64,000 bases of DNA. Source: Gammaproteobacteria bacterium (GTDB lineage: Bacteria > Pseudomonadota > Gammaproteobacteria > Pseudomonadales > Porticoccaceae). The stretch is taken from the NCBI GenBank assembly GCA_018069465.1, contig JAGPUW010000018.1, positions 62,001 through 126,000 of the forward strand, given 5' to 3'. The translations under genes and the position numbers were made by a program. This document shows, piece by piece, positions 45,267 to 54,338 of this stretch (its first letter is position 1; each line of letters opens with the position of its first letter). The notes under the pieces were generated by a model that was given only the letters and a program-made list of their open reading frames with translations, was not told the DNA's origin and ran no database searches.

Positions 45267-45929
45267 ATGTACAAACTTTGTTTAAGCCTGCTATTGATAG
45301 CCCTCTCGCCAAGTTTACTAGCAGAGACACGCTACATATCCGATGAGTTTCGCGTGCCCCTGCGTAAAAGCCCCTGTAGCCGCTGCGCCATTTTGCACCA
45401 GGGCCTTAAAACCGGCCTCAAGCTAGACTTTATCGAAACTGCCGACGGCTGGAGCCATATTCGCACCCCCGGCGGTATGGACGGCTGGATAGAAAACCAG
45501 TACATCGTTACCCAGCCCATCGCCCGGGACAGAATCGCCCGCTATAAAAAGCAAAATGAGGCACTCAATAGCAGTAATGCCAAGCTTAAAACTCAGGTCA
45601 CCGAGTTAAAGACTAACAATAAGCAATTGGGGGGGCGCCTCAATACCGTGAGTGATGACAACGAAGCTGTGTCGCGAGAACTCGCCGATATCAAAGTTGT
45701 CTCTGCCAATGCCCTCAACCTCAAGGTGCAGAACCAACAATTGCTGGAAGAGAACGAAAAACTGCAGGGCCGAATTGATGTCCTCAGCGCCGTGAATGAA
45801 CAACTCGCTGCGAGCAATACCCAAAAGTGGTTTCTCAACGGTGGCATAGCGGTTTTTCTCGGCGCAGTTCTCAGCATTCTTTTGCCCCGTTTAAAGCGTA
45901 AGCGTCGTGGCCACTCAGAGTGGGCATAA
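45267..45929 (+). CDS. SH3 domain protein with coiled coil and membrane anchor (YgiM-like, TIGR04211)
   Basis: A 220-residue protein. Signal peptide (YKLCLSLLLIALSPSLLA), then a bacterial SH3 domain (RYISDEFRVPLRKSPCSRCA; GWSHIRTPGGMDGWIENQYI), a coiled coil from about residue 95 to 185 rich in Leu/Asn/Lys/Glu, and one C-terminal transmembrane helix (GGIAVFLGAVLSILLP) with a basic end. This is the YgiM/TIGR04211 layout: a periplasmic protein anchored at its C-terminus. Function unknown. An upstream in-frame ATG adds 24 residues before the signal peptide and is unlikely. Confidence 0.88.
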   Translation: MYKLCLSLLLIALSPSLLAETRYISDEFRVPLRKSPCSRCAILHQGLKTGLKLDFIETADGWSHIRTPGGMDGWIENQYIVTQPIARDRIARYKKQNEALNSSNAKLKTQVTELKTNNKQLGGRLNTVSDDNEAVSRELADIKVVSANALNLKVQNQQLLEENEKLQGRIDVLSAVNEQLAASNTQKWFLNGGIAVFLGAVLSILLPRLKRKRRGHSEWA

Positions 45930-45934
45930 ATCAC

Positions 45935-46555
45935 ATGCAGCCAGCAAGGTTTGCTCAGCACTTTTTTTACCAAAACCTGGTGGCTTGCTGCCTGCTTATT
46001 TTCTGCCATAGCCTGTGGGCAGAAACCCCCACGTCTGCCGCACCCACCGAGCCACAACCGCGCATTATTATTACCACCACCCTTGGCGATATTGAAATAG
46101 AGCTGGCCCCTGAAAAAGCCCCTCTCACCGTGCGCAATTTTTTGCAATACGCCGATAGACACTATTATGACGGCACTATTTTTCACCGGGTCATACAGGG
46201 CTTTATCATTGAGACCGGTGGCTTTGACCGCAAGCTCAATGCCTTTGAACCCGGCCAGTCCGTCAAAAATGAATCTGTGGGTGGCCTGCTGAATATTAAG
46301 GGTTCCGTCGCCATGGCCCGCAGCCATGATCCCGACAGCGCCAAAGCGCAGTTTTTTTTCAACCTCAAAAACAATCGCAACTTCGACGCCAAATACGGCA
46401 ACCCCGGTTATACGGTGTTTGGCCAGGTGATTTCCGGCATGGAGGTGGTGCAAAGCATCGCCACCAGCAAGGTTGAAAAACTCAATCACCAATTTGTTCA
46501 CAAGCCCCTTGAAGACATTCAAATCATCAATATTCGTCGCAGCCCCACGCGGTGA
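45935..46555 (+). CDS. Periplasmic cyclophilin-type peptidyl-prolyl isomerase
   Basis: A 206-residue cyclophilin. The signal peptide includes [16 protein letters not shown]. The catalytic domain has [39 protein letters not shown] (with the catalytic FHR) and [20 protein letters not shown]. It should speed proline isomerisation of exported proteins. The ATG at 45935 lies 5 bases after the preceding stop; GTG at 45920 would overlap it. The pdxJ GTG start overlaps this gene's stop by 4 bases. Confidence 0.92.
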   Translation: MQPARFAQHFFYQNLVACCLLIFCHSLWAETPTSAAPTEPQPRIIITTTLGDIEIELAPEKAPLTVRNFLQYADRHYYDGTIFHRVIQGFIIETGGFDRKLNAFEPGQSVKNESVGGLLNIKGSVAMARSHDPDSAKAQFFFNLKNNRNFDAKYGNPGYTVFGQVISGMEVVQSIATSKVEKLNHQFVHKPLEDIQIINIRRSPTR

Positions 46556-47316
46556 TTGCCCTCAGTGTCAACGTCAATAAAATCGCCCTGATTCGCAATT
46601 CCCGCGAGGGCAACTACCCCAGCGTCGTCGACTATGCCAGCACCTGCATCGACGCCGGAGCCGATGGCATTACCGTTCACCCCCGCCCCGACCAGCGCCA
46701 TATTCGCCCCACCGATGTACGGGAACTGAGCGAACTCTGCCGCGCTAAAACGACTATTGCGGGAACCGCTCTGGAATTTAATATTGAGGGCAACCCCTTT
46801 GCCGAACCCCTCGGCGAATACCCCGGACTGCTGGCGCTGGTAGAACAAACACAGCCCCAGCAATGTACGCTGGTACCCGATAGCAGTGAGCAACTGACCT
46901 CCGATCACGGCTTTGACCTCAGCACCTCAGCCGAAAAGCTGAAGCCCCTTGTCGCCGCTTTGCAGGCACTCGATGTGCGTGTCAGCCTGTTTATGGACCC
47001 CGATAAAAAGCAGCTGGATTTGGCGCGCCAGCTGGGTGTTGAGCGTATCGAACTGTATACCGGCCCCTACGCAGCGGCGCAAGACGATCTGGCGCTGTTA
47101 AAAAACTATTTCGACGCCGCTCGCCACGCTAGCGATATCGGTCTCGGCGTCAATGCCGGTCACGATTTAAACCTGCACAATCTCGGTCAATTTGCCACGG
47201 CACCGGGTTTACTCGAAGTGTCCATCGGCCACGCCCTGATAGTCGACGCCATTGACAGGGGACTCGCCCCTGCCGTGAAAGCCTATAAAACGCTCTTAGA
47301 GAAGCACCACAACTAG
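46552..47316 (+). CDS. pdxJ: Pyridoxine 5'-phosphate synthase
   Basis: A 254-residue TIM-barrel enzyme that joins 3-amino-2-oxopropyl phosphate and 1-deoxyxylulose 5-phosphate in the last step of de novo vitamin B6 synthesis. Motifs: [34 protein letters not shown] (with the active-site His), [27 protein letters not shown] and [15 protein letters not shown]. It starts with GTG, overlapping the cyclophilin stop (GTGA). Cotranscription with cyclophilin and the DUF2520 gene is likely. Confidence 0.96.
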   Translation: MIALSVNVNKIALIRNSREGNYPSVVDYASTCIDAGADGITVHPRPDQRHIRPTDVRELSELCRAKTTIAGTALEFNIEGNPFAEPLGEYPGLLALVEQTQPQQCTLVPDSSEQLTSDHGFDLSTSAEKLKPLVAALQALDVRVSLFMDPDKKQLDLARQLGVERIELYTGPYAAAQDDLALLKNYFDAARHASDIGLGVNAGHDLNLHNLGQFATAPGLLEVSIGHALIVDAIDRGLAPAVKAYKTLLEKHHN

Positions 47317-47332
47317 TGGCTGCTCCGTAAGA

Positions 47333-48256
47333 ATGAGCCCTATGGATGAGCAGAAAAACGTCTTAAATAGCCCGCCGCCGAGGATGAATATTATCGGTTC
47401 GGGCAAACTTGGCCGCACTCTCGCCCGCCTCTTGCATGACGCAGGCCTGGTGACTATTGGCGGCATCTATAACCGTCATATCGACAACAGCGAGTCGGCC
47501 CGGGCCTTTATCGGCGACGGATGCGTCGTAAAAAACCTTGAGCAACTGACTAAGGAAGTGGCCGAACTGTGGATGATAGCCACCTCTGACGATGCTATTC
47601 ACAGCTGCGCCAAACAACTAGCCGCACTACCCGACATTAACTGGCAAAACGCCGTCGTGTTTCATAGTAGTGGCCTGAAAACATCAGCAGAACTGGGCCC
47701 CTTAAAAAAACTCGGCAGCTCAGTCGCCAGCGCCCACCCGGCCCACAGCTTTGCCAGCCCGCAGCGCTCACTCACTAGCTTCGCCTCCACCGTCTGTACT
47801 TTGGAGGGTGATGAGCGGGCTATCGATAGCCTCGATTCACTTTTTAGTGCGATAGGTGGCCAGGTGACGACTATTAAGGCCGAGGCCAAGCCCCTCTATC
47901 ACGCCGCTACGGTGATGGCCTCGAATTACCTGGTTGCCCTGCTCGGCGCCAGTGAAGCACTGCTTGAAAAAGCCGGTATCGAAGCGGCCCTCGCCAGCGC
48001 TATTCTCTCGCCGCTAATGCGCCAAAGTCTCGAAAACGGGCTAACAGAGGGTGCAGTCAATGCCCTCACCGGGCCCATTGCGCGCGGCGATAGCAAGACA
48101 ATTCAAGCACATCTCAAAGCCATCGAGCAGGCCGCGCCCGGTCTTCGCAGCAGCTATACGAGTATGGGGACACAGGCTTTACAACTAGCGCGGCAAAAAA
48201 ATACATTGTCTAAAAAAGAGCTAGCCAATATCGAAAAGCTCTTAATCGAAAAGTAG
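47333..48256 (+). CDS. Rossmann-fold/DUF2520 protein (putative NAD(P)-dependent oxidoreductase)
   Basis: A 307-residue protein with an N-terminal Rossmann motif (NIIGSGKLGRTLARLL), VVFHSSGLKTSAELGPL and SAHPAHSFASPQ, followed by an all-helical DUF2520 domain (KPLYHAATVMASNYLVALLG). The layout is like ProC or ketopantoate reductase relatives, so an oxidoreductase role is expected, but no substrate is known. It follows pdxJ by 16 bp and converges with the phosphoribosyltransferase gene, 7 bp apart. Confidence 0.85.
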   Translation: MSPMDEQKNVLNSPPPRMNIIGSGKLGRTLARLLHDAGLVTIGGIYNRHIDNSESARAFIGDGCVVKNLEQLTKEVAELWMIATSDDAIHSCAKQLAALPDINWQNAVVFHSSGLKTSAELGPLKKLGSSVASAHPAHSFASPQRSLTSFASTVCTLEGDERAIDSLDSLFSAIGGQVTTIKAEAKPLYHAATVMASNYLVALLGASEALLEKAGIEAALASAILSPLMRQSLENGLTEGAVNALTGPIARGDSKTIQAHLKAIEQAAPGLRSSYTSMGTQALQLARQKNTLSKKELANIEKLLIEK

Positions 48257-48263
48257 AAACCGC

Positions 48264-48821
48264 CTATTTAAAAAGATGTTTTATTGCGGCTATACCCGGT
48301 TTATTCTCCAGCAATTCCCGCTGACTCAAACCACAAAGCTCGTGGGGAAAAACCAGCCAGGCACTGGTGGTGTGTAAAAAATAATCGGGTTTATGTGCCG
48401 TTAAATTATTCTCCGGCTTGAACCAGGGTACGGCGACACGACACTGCAGTTTTTTTTCACCTGCCAGCACATCGATATCACTGAGGATTTTCGCCATGCT
48501 CAAACCGCTATCGAAGACATCATCAACAATTAAAATACGCTCAATCCGGTCGAGGTGTGTGGCCACATAATCCAGACCGTCAAGCTGTACTTTTGTCCCG
48601 CGCTGGCCAATGCCTTTGTAGAGTTTGCTGCGAATGGGAATATGATCGGCCTCGATGCCCTGACACAGGAGTAGCTCGTGAATGGCAATCGCAATAGGCG
48701 TTCCACCGCGCCATACACCAATCACCAAATCGGGAATAAAACCGCCGGCCAATATTTTCTCACCAAGAAGATAAGCATCTGCCAGCATTTGCTCGGCATG
48801 TAGATAGATTTTATCGCCCAA
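48264..48821 (-). CDS. Phosphoribosyltransferase family protein (hypoxanthine-guanine type)
   Basis: A 185-residue type I phosphoribosyltransferase with the PRPP loop ERILIVDDVFDSGLSMAKI, PDLVIGVWRGGTPIAIAIH and a C-terminal PHELCGLSQREL. Purine base salvage is likely, as hypoxanthine or xanthine-guanine transferase. The start is TTG at 48821 with GGTGGG nine bases upstream; no ATG precedes the first conserved residues. It stands alone on the minus strand. Confidence 0.85.
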   Translation of the reverse strand: MGDKIYLHAEQMLADAYLLGEKILAGGFIPDLVIGVWRGGTPIAIAIHELLLCQGIEADHIPIRSKLYKGIGQRGTKVQLDGLDYVATHLDRIERILIVDDVFDSGLSMAKILSDIDVLAGEKKLQCRVAVPWFKPENNLTAHKPDYFLHTTSAWLVFPHELCGLSQRELLENKPGIAAIKHLFK

Positions 48822-48958
48822 GTTTAGCGACCCACCTTAAGTTAATTTAACGACTAAGTGATGCTTAAAGCAGGGTTAAAACACTGACTTCAAACAGAGA
48901 AGAATGCAGGCTTCATCATACCCCATCACTTTAAAAGTAAGGCCGCAAAATTTGTCGC

Positions 48959-48995
48959 AAAAAAAACCGCAGTGACAAGCCACTGCGGTTTTTTT
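48959..48995 (-). terminator. Strong rho-independent terminator after the DUF1329 gene
   Basis: A 15-bp stem (eight A then CCGCAGTG, matched by CACTGCGG and seven T) around ACAAGC. It is nearly symmetrical and lies 15 bases beyond the DUF1329 stop. Confidence 0.92.
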
Positions 48996-49010
48996 AATAG
49001 AGGAGCTGAA

Positions 49011-50450
49011 CTAACGCACCCCTCTTCTCCTCACGGCTGAACTGGTAAAGAAGTTATCGGGAGCGCGCCAGCTGAAGTCTGGTGCCTTGCTTTTATCAAA
49101 GGTCAGCAAGAGCATGCGGTGGGCATTAAAGTCATACTGTATCTCCGCTGCCCGGTTGGGAAACTGCTGGTCGTAGAACCAAATGTTGTGGTCTTCCCAG
49201 TGACGCCACAGCTCCATGCGCCGGTCATAATTATCGGCCAGCATCACCTCCCAGGAGTCTTCATCAAGATAATAGGTGCGCCGGGCGTAATCGTGACTAG
49301 TCCCTTCCTTGAGGTTCGTTTCTATCACCCAGACACGATGCAATTCATAGCGCGCATATTCCTGATTAAAGCGGCCGTTAGCGGCAATCACTTTAGCGGG
49401 AGTGGCACTTTGGGCGAAAAGTTTATAGGGATTATAGGGCACATACACTTCACGCTTGCCCAGCAACTTGTAAGTAAAGCGGTCATTGGGGCCATTAAAG
49501 CCATAGACCTGATCCGTTGTACCCAGGCCATCGCCTGCAGTAAGAGGGTTGTCGTAAACAATCTGCGGCGCGCGCTTTACCCGCCGCTGACCGGGGCTGT
49601 AGGCCCAGGCCTTGCGGAAATTTTCAGTAAAGGTAATGGGCTCAAGGGCGAGTACCACTTGTCCCGCCACCTTAGCTGGGCCCGTTAGGGTTTGGGAATA
49701 AAGTAAAATATTTTCTGTGGCCAAGCCAGCAGGGTCATCTTCATCGACCTCGGAATCACTCCACTTATAGTGGAATTCAACATCCAGGTTATTGGCTTCA
49801 TAGCCCCCGCCCGTACTGACGGGTATCGTCACCTCTCTGGATTTAATCCACGGTAGTTTCGGGCGCGACTGCTGGTTGAGCCAGGCTTCATCAGCGTTGT
49901 GGGGGATGGGAAAGGCCCACGCCCTGCGGGCACCGGTAAAGCCAATCATACCCATGTGGCTATCATTGCTGACAAACTTTGTGCGATCCAGATTTTTTAA
50001 GGCCGCTTCATAAATAAAGGGTTTGTAAACCATTGAGCGCCGGGTCGGATACACATTCATATAGTAATCAGGATAGGTCTGAAACATTTTCTTCTGACCT
50101 TCTGATAACTTATCGGCGTGCTCCAGGTAGTTCTGCGCGGTAATTTTTAACCTCACTTTGTCTTCGGCAAAGGGGTCGGGGTGAAACATGCCCGGAAAAA
50201 AGCCCTCAGGTGTTTTCGTTGGCTCATTTTTCCATTCGGGAATAGTCCCCTCCGCATTGCCGGCACGGATTGCCCCACTGGGCGTGAGTGTCGTCCCTTC
50301 CAAACCAATTGTCGCGCGCTCTTCTGGTGTAACAGCGGCGACAGCAGTACCACCACCCAGAGCGCAGATAAAGATGATTAAAAGGTGAAGTTGCATTTTT
50401 AGTGTAGTCATTTTTAGAGTAGTACGAGGCGCTTTGCTAATGATAGACAT
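49011..50450 (-). CDS. DUF1329 protein (outer membrane/periplasmic, LolB-like)
   Basis: A 479-residue exported protein. The signal peptide includes LHLLIIFICALGGGTAVAA. The mature protein starts VTPEERATIGLEGTTLTPSG and contains IPEWKNEPTKTPEGFFPGM, FPIPHNADEAWLNQQSRP and YDRRMELWRHWEDHN, as in DUF1329 proteins. These usually occur with DUF1302 barrels and MMPL exporters; here those partners are 46 kb away at 1-2667. Handling of hydrophobic compounds is inferred from that association. GAGGAAAA precedes the ATG. The 357-bp region upstream (50451-50807) holds no gene. Confidence 0.88.
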   Translation of the reverse strand: MSIISKAPRTTLKMTTLKMQLHLLIIFICALGGGTAVAAVTPEERATIGLEGTTLTPSGAIRAGNAEGTIPEWKNEPTKTPEGFFPGMFHPDPFAEDKVRLKITAQNYLEHADKLSEGQKKMFQTYPDYYMNVYPTRRSMVYKPFIYEAALKNLDRTKFVSNDSHMGMIGFTGARRAWAFPIPHNADEAWLNQQSRPKLPWIKSREVTIPVSTGGGYEANNLDVEFHYKWSDSEVDEDDPAGLATENILLYSQTLTGPAKVAGQVVLALEPITFTENFRKAWAYSPGQRRVKRAPQIVYDNPLTAGDGLGTTDQVYGFNGPNDRFTYKLLGKREVYVPYNPYKLFAQSATPAKVIAANGRFNQEYARYELHRVWVIETNLKEGTSHDYARRTYYLDEDSWEVMLADNYDRRMELWRHWEDHNIWFYDQQFPNRAAEIQYDFNAHRMLLLTFDKSKAPDFSWRAPDNFFTSSAVRRRGVR

Positions 50451-50757
50451 TGAGTTTTCCTCTTGATCTGTCTTTATAATTATTATCGGTAAGTAGCCAT
50501 GTAAATATCTTCAAACACATTACTCAAGGGCAAGATGGCAGCATTTGCATAATGAGTCAAGAGAATACGCAGCATATCCATAGGTTATTTATCTTCAGCT
50601 GTCGAGCCAAAGAAAGACCCGCTATTTGAGCAATACCCGAACACACAGCACTGTAATAGCAAGTCTGGGTGAGCGGCTGAAAGCAAGGTCTTCGTGGGGG
50701 ACACAAAAAAGCAAAGATGAGATGCACAGATGTTTTCCCGCGACAGCGGAAAGCGTC

Positions 50758-50763
50758 TATAAT
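50758..50763 (+). promoter_or_regulatory. Putative -10 element for the cytochrome gene
   Basis: A perfect TATAAT lies 44 bases before the cytochrome ATG. The -35 is poor (TTTTCC at 50733 with 19-base spacing), so this is tentative. Confidence 0.4.
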
Positions 50764-50807
50764 ACGCGCCATTATCGCCAAGCCACTGTGACTAATGGAG
50801 TCCACTT

Positions 50808-51251
50808 ATGACCGAAAACATGAAACGAATTGCTCTATCTGCAGCATTTTTATCGCTGCTCACTCTCGGTGCCTGTAGCGGCGAAAAGGGTGAAGTCAAG
50901 CTGGGAGTGGAGCAGGAAAAGGCCATGTCAGAACGCCTGGCACCCGCTGGTGAAGTCAGCCTGGTCGGTGAGGTTGCCAGCGCACCTGCTGCCGGCAATG
51001 GCGGCGGTAGCCGTAGCGGTAGTGATGTTTACAGCACCAGCTGTAAAACCTGCCACGATGCTGGCATGGCCGGCGCACCCAAGCTCGGCGCCCCCGACCA
51101 GTGGGCTGCGCGTATCGACAAGGGCATGGACACCCTCTACACCAGCGCTATCAGCGGATTTCAGGGCATGCCCCCTAAAGGCCTGTGCATGGATTGCTCC
51201 GATGACGAGCTGAAAGCTGCCGTTGACTACATGATAGACGGTAGTCAATAA
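50808..51251 (+). CDS. Cytochrome c5-like monohaem lipoprotein
   Basis: A 147-residue protein with a lipoprotein signal peptide (LSLLTLGACSG, lipidated Cys at about residue 23). A Gly/Ser linker (GNGGGSRSGSD) leads to one haem-binding domain: CKTCH, distal Met likely in FQGMPPKG, and the extra CMDCSDDELKAAVDYM disulphide typical of cytochrome c5. It should shuttle electrons in the periplasm, anchored to a membrane. GGAG stands 7 bases before the ATG. A strong terminator follows. Confidence 0.92.
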   Translation: MTENMKRIALSAAFLSLLTLGACSGEKGEVKLGVEQEKAMSERLAPAGEVSLVGEVASAPAAGNGGGSRSGSDVYSTSCKTCHDAGMAGAPKLGAPDQWAARIDKGMDTLYTSAISGFQGMPPKGLCMDCSDDELKAAVDYMIDGSQ

Positions 51252-51295
51252 AACCGTCGCATCTCGGTGGCCTTGCAAGGCCACTCGCAGCCTTT

Positions 51296-51330
51296 AAAAA
51301 AGCCCGTTTCTCACGATACGGGCTTTTTTT
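51296..51330 (+). terminator. Rho-independent terminator after the cytochrome gene
   Basis: AGCCCGT and ACGGGCT form the stem, flanked by A-run and seven T, about 45 bases past the cytochrome stop. Confidence 0.9.
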
Positions 51331-51487
51331 ATGTGCGCTGAATTTTGATAAGCACTCCAGCCCTCAGCTCTGCCTCCTTAAATAACCCGCTATTCCTCGG
51401 GTTATAGCGCTATTTGCTTGAACAACTGTACACTCAACAGCTCGTCAAGCTGATCATAAAAAAAGAGATTCAGAGGCATACCCCACT

Positions 51488-53044
51488 GTGAGTAAAATCA
51501 AATCCCAGGCTCAACCGGCCAGCAACACCAACAAAGATGACGTCATTACCCAGTTTAATGAGCGTTTAAAGTCCACCCTCGACGAGGGGCGTAAAGAGCT
51601 TATCGCCAAACGTCACCAACGGGGTTATCGCAGTGCCCGTGAGAACCTGGATGATCTGTGTGACAAGGACTCCTTCCTCGAATACGGCCAGCTGGCAGTC
51701 GCGGCCCAGCGCCGGCGCAGGGATATCGACGACCTGAAAAAAAACACCGCCGCCGATGGCATCATCACCGGCCTCGCCACTATCAATGCCGCGATGTTTG
51801 ATGAACAGAGCAGTCGAGCCGTGGTGATCGTCAACGACTACACCGTGCTGGCGGGCACCCAGGGGGTCTTCCACCACAAAAAACTCGACCGCGCTCTCGA
51901 GCTCGCCGCCGAACTGGCGCTGCCCGTGGTGATGTACGCCGAAGGTGGCGGCGGCAGGCCCGGTGATACCGATTACGAACTGAGCTTGAATTTAGGCTCT
52001 TTCGCCGCCTGGGCAGGGCTGCGCGGACGAGTGCCGATGATCGCCGTCAATAACGGCTACTGCTTTGCCGGTAACGCCGCCCTGTTTGGCTGTGCCGACA
52101 TCACCATCGCCACTAAAAGCTCGTGGATAGGCATGGCCGGCCCCGCCATGATTGAGGGTGGCGGCATGGGCAGCTATAAAGCCACCGATATTGGCCCCAT
52201 TGAAACCCAGGTCAAAAATGGCGTCGTGGATATCGTCGCCGCAGATGAAGCCGACGCCACGCGCATTGCCCGGCAAGTACTGTCGTACTTTCAAGGCAGC
52301 ACAGACAACTGGCGCTGCGCCGACCAACGCAAACTCTGGCCCCTGCTGCCCGCAGACCGCCGCTTTGTTTACAAGGTGAGGGATATCATCACCACTCTCG
52401 CCGACACCGACTCCTTTACTGAGCTTCGCCGCGAGTATGGCTGCGGCATTATCACCGGCTTTGTGCGTATTGAAGGCAAGCCACTGGGGCTGATTTGTAA
52501 CGACTGTCAGTTTCTTGGGGGAGCGATTGACGCCGAAGCCGGGCTCAAAGCCGCCCGCTTCCTCGAACTGTGTAACGACCACGGCTTGCCCGTGCTCTCC
52601 CTCTGCGACACGCCGGGCTTTATGGTCGGGCCCGACAGCGAAACCGAGGGTGCGGTGCGCAAAATGTCCGATATGTTCGTCGCTGGCGCCCGGCTAAAAT
52701 CGCCCATGGTCGCCATCTTTTTGCGCAAGGGTTACGGCCTCGGCGCCATCGCCATGACCGGCGGCAGCTTCTCGCGCCCGGTCTACAGCGCCTCATGGCC
52801 CAGTGGTGAATTCGGCGCCATGGGTTTGGAGGGTGCGGTACACCTGGGCTTTAAAAAAGAGTTAGAAGCGGCGAAAAACGAAGATGCGCGAGAGATTCTT
52901 TTTAATAAATTACTCAACGCCATGTATGAGCGCGGCAAGGCCACAGAGGCTGCCAGCTTTCTTGAAATCGATGCAGTCATTGACCCCGCCGATACCCGCA
53001 AAGTCATTGTGCAGGCGCTGGGGAAAGCCAGTCATAAAAAATAA
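51488..53044 (+). CDS. Acyl-CoA carboxylase carboxyltransferase subunit (PccB-like), orphan
   Basis: A 518-residue protein with two crotonase-fold halves, like the beta subunits of propionyl-, methylcrotonyl- or acetyl-CoA carboxylase. N-half: QRGYRSARENLDDLCDKDSF, VIVNDYTVLAGTQGVFHHKK and the oxyanion region NGYCFAGNAALFGCADI. C-half: ICNDCQFLGGAIDAEAGLKA, LSLCDTPGFMVG and the WPSGEFGAMGLEGAV motif. The usual PCAGG-type loop reads YCFAGN, so it is a divergent branch. No biotin carboxylase or biotin carrier gene is adjacent; the window's only biotin domain is in OadA. The start is GTG at 51488 with GAGG 11 bases upstream. Substrate unknown. Confidence 0.85.
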   Translation: MSKIKSQAQPASNTNKDDVITQFNERLKSTLDEGRKELIAKRHQRGYRSARENLDDLCDKDSFLEYGQLAVAAQRRRRDIDDLKKNTAADGIITGLATINAAMFDEQSSRAVVIVNDYTVLAGTQGVFHHKKLDRALELAAELALPVVMYAEGGGGRPGDTDYELSLNLGSFAAWAGLRGRVPMIAVNNGYCFAGNAALFGCADITIATKSSWIGMAGPAMIEGGGMGSYKATDIGPIETQVKNGVVDIVAADEADATRIARQVLSYFQGSTDNWRCADQRKLWPLLPADRRFVYKVRDIITTLADTDSFTELRREYGCGIITGFVRIEGKPLGLICNDCQFLGGAIDAEAGLKAARFLELCNDHGLPVLSLCDTPGFMVGPDSETEGAVRKMSDMFVAGARLKSPMVAIFLRKGYGLGAIAMTGGSFSRPVYSASWPSGEFGAMGLEGAVHLGFKKELEAAKNEDAREILFNKLLNAMYERGKATEAASFLEIDAVIDPADTRKVIVQALGKASHKK

Positions 53045-53073
53045 CTATAAAATAACTATAAAAAAGCTATAAA
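53041..53073. repeat. 11-bp tandem repeat, three copies, over the stop codon
   Basis: ATAACTATAAA twice, then AAAGCTATAAA, beginning at the TAA stop of the carboxyltransferase gene and running into the ompW terminator. Confidence 0.8.
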
Positions 53074-53100
53074 AAAAACCGGGACAATTAGCCCCGGTTA
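53071..53100 (-). terminator. Rho-independent terminator after ompW
   Basis: AACCGGGG, a loop, CCCGGTT and then eight T on the minus strand, 28 bases past the ompW stop; it may also serve the convergent carboxyltransferase gene. Confidence 0.85.
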
Positions 53101-53127
53101 TTTACCAACAATAAATAATTTTTCTGT

Positions 53128-53811
53128 TTAAAACTTATAACCTACGCCCAGCATATAAACCCACGGATCAATATCCACATCTGATTTAATTCGCACCGTG
53201 TCAAACTGGAAATCCGCTTCGGTATCGATGTCAATATACCAGACAGAGGCATTTAACAACCAGTGATCATCAATAGCATAGTCAAAGCCTACCTGTGCCG
53301 CGAGGCCAATAGAATCATCGAGCTCTAGATCACCGCTTTCACCCAATAAAGCTTCAAGATCACTATCGACACCTTCATCAAAGAAGGCCGTGTAGTTAAC
53401 ACCGATGCCCACATAGGGCTGGAAGGCAGCAGATGGCTCCAAGGGGAAATATTGCAGAGTCAAAGTCGGCGGTAACTGCTTTGTATCGCCAGCATCAAGA
53501 CCCAAGCCATTAGCCTTAATATCGTGTTCAAAGGGTGTTGCTGCAAGCAAGCCCACACCAATATGCGACGTCAGCATATAAGTGCCCGTCAGGCCCAACT
53601 GCTCATCACCGTCAACACCGGCACCAGTGCCAGCGACAGCTGTACCATTAATTTCTAAAGCTGAGCTACTTTCATCGGGCTGCACAGAAGCAACGCCGGC
53701 GCGAATAATAATATCCCCCGCCTCATAGGCGAGCGCACTGCCCGCGCCGCAGGCCAAACCGGTGGCTAATAAAGAACCGGCAACTAATGAGTTGATTTTT
53801 TGACGTCCCAT
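53128..53811 (-). CDS. ompW: OmpW family outer membrane protein
   Basis: A 227-residue eight-stranded barrel. Signal peptide to about residue 28 (AGSLLATGLACGAGSALA), then YEAGDIIIRAGVASVQP, GLTGTYMLTSHIGVGLLAATPFEHDI, LPPTLTLQYFPL, FQPYVGIGVNYTAFF and the terminal strand MLGVGYKF ending in Phe. OmpW proteins let small hydrophobic molecules cross the outer membrane, which suits the lipid-catabolic context. AGAGGG precedes the ATG. Confidence 0.92.
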   Translation of the reverse strand: MGRQKINSLVAGSLLATGLACGAGSALAYEAGDIIIRAGVASVQPDESSSALEINGTAVAGTGAGVDGDEQLGLTGTYMLTSHIGVGLLAATPFEHDIKANGLGLDAGDTKQLPPTLTLQYFPLEPSAAFQPYVGIGVNYTAFFDEGVDSDLEALLGESGDLELDDSIGLAAQVGFDYAIDDHWLLNASVWYIDIDTEADFQFDTVRIKSDVDIDPWVYMLGVGYKF

Positions 53812-54007
53812 ACTATCTATCCCTCTTTAATAAAATGACTCAGTAATTAGAGCACTAGAGGACGCCGCTGGAATTGATCCAGGTTAAGCAGTTTCGCTTT
53901 AAACAGTGTTTTTTAAGGGTGTTTTCAGAGGGTGAGTTACAGGGGATTGCAAAACAAGGCCAGTAAACACGGGAGCCGAAAAAGAATTTTGGCTACGAGG
54001 CTACGGG

Positions 54008-54313
54008 TTATTGACCACCGATACATTCAGGCGAAACGGGCGCTTCAGTTCTGTTCGCCCAATCTTGGGGCGTATAAGCGTGGATGGCGAGCGCGTGAAC
54101 ACCAGACTGTAATTCTTCGCTCAGTAGCCCGTAAACTCTTTGATGGCACTGCACTGCCCGCAGACCCTCAAAAGCATCGGCCACGACGACTACTTTAAAG
54201 TGGGTCTCTGAGTTAGCCGGGACGCTGTGCATGTGGCTTTCATTGTCCACCTGCAAAAAAACCGGCGACAGTCCCGCGCGCAATTTTTCTTCAATCACTG
54301 CCTGCACTGTCAT
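54008..54313 (-). CDS. bolA: BolA family protein
   Basis: A 101-residue BolA homologue: VIEEKLRAGLSPVFLQVDNES, VPANSETHFKVVVVADAF, and VHALAIHAYTPQDW with the conserved His. BolA proteins act with monothiol glutaredoxins in iron-sulfur and iron homeostasis and as growth-phase regulators. The ATG at 54313 is chosen; GTG three codons upstream is possible. It starts 25 bp after the oadB stop and is probably read from the oad operon. Confidence 0.9.
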   Translation of the reverse strand: MTVQAVIEEKLRAGLSPVFLQVDNESHMHSVPANSETHFKVVVVADAFEGLRAVQCHQRVYGLLSEELQSGVHALAIHAYTPQDWANRTEAPVSPECIGGQ

Positions 54314-54338
54314 CTCGAGCACCCTCTCATCATTGCGA

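Noticed and set aside
45593-46522. Minus-strand frame of 309 codons over the SH3 and cyclophilin genes
   Set aside because: Antisense to two genes with signal peptides and clear domains; no ribosome site or family match.
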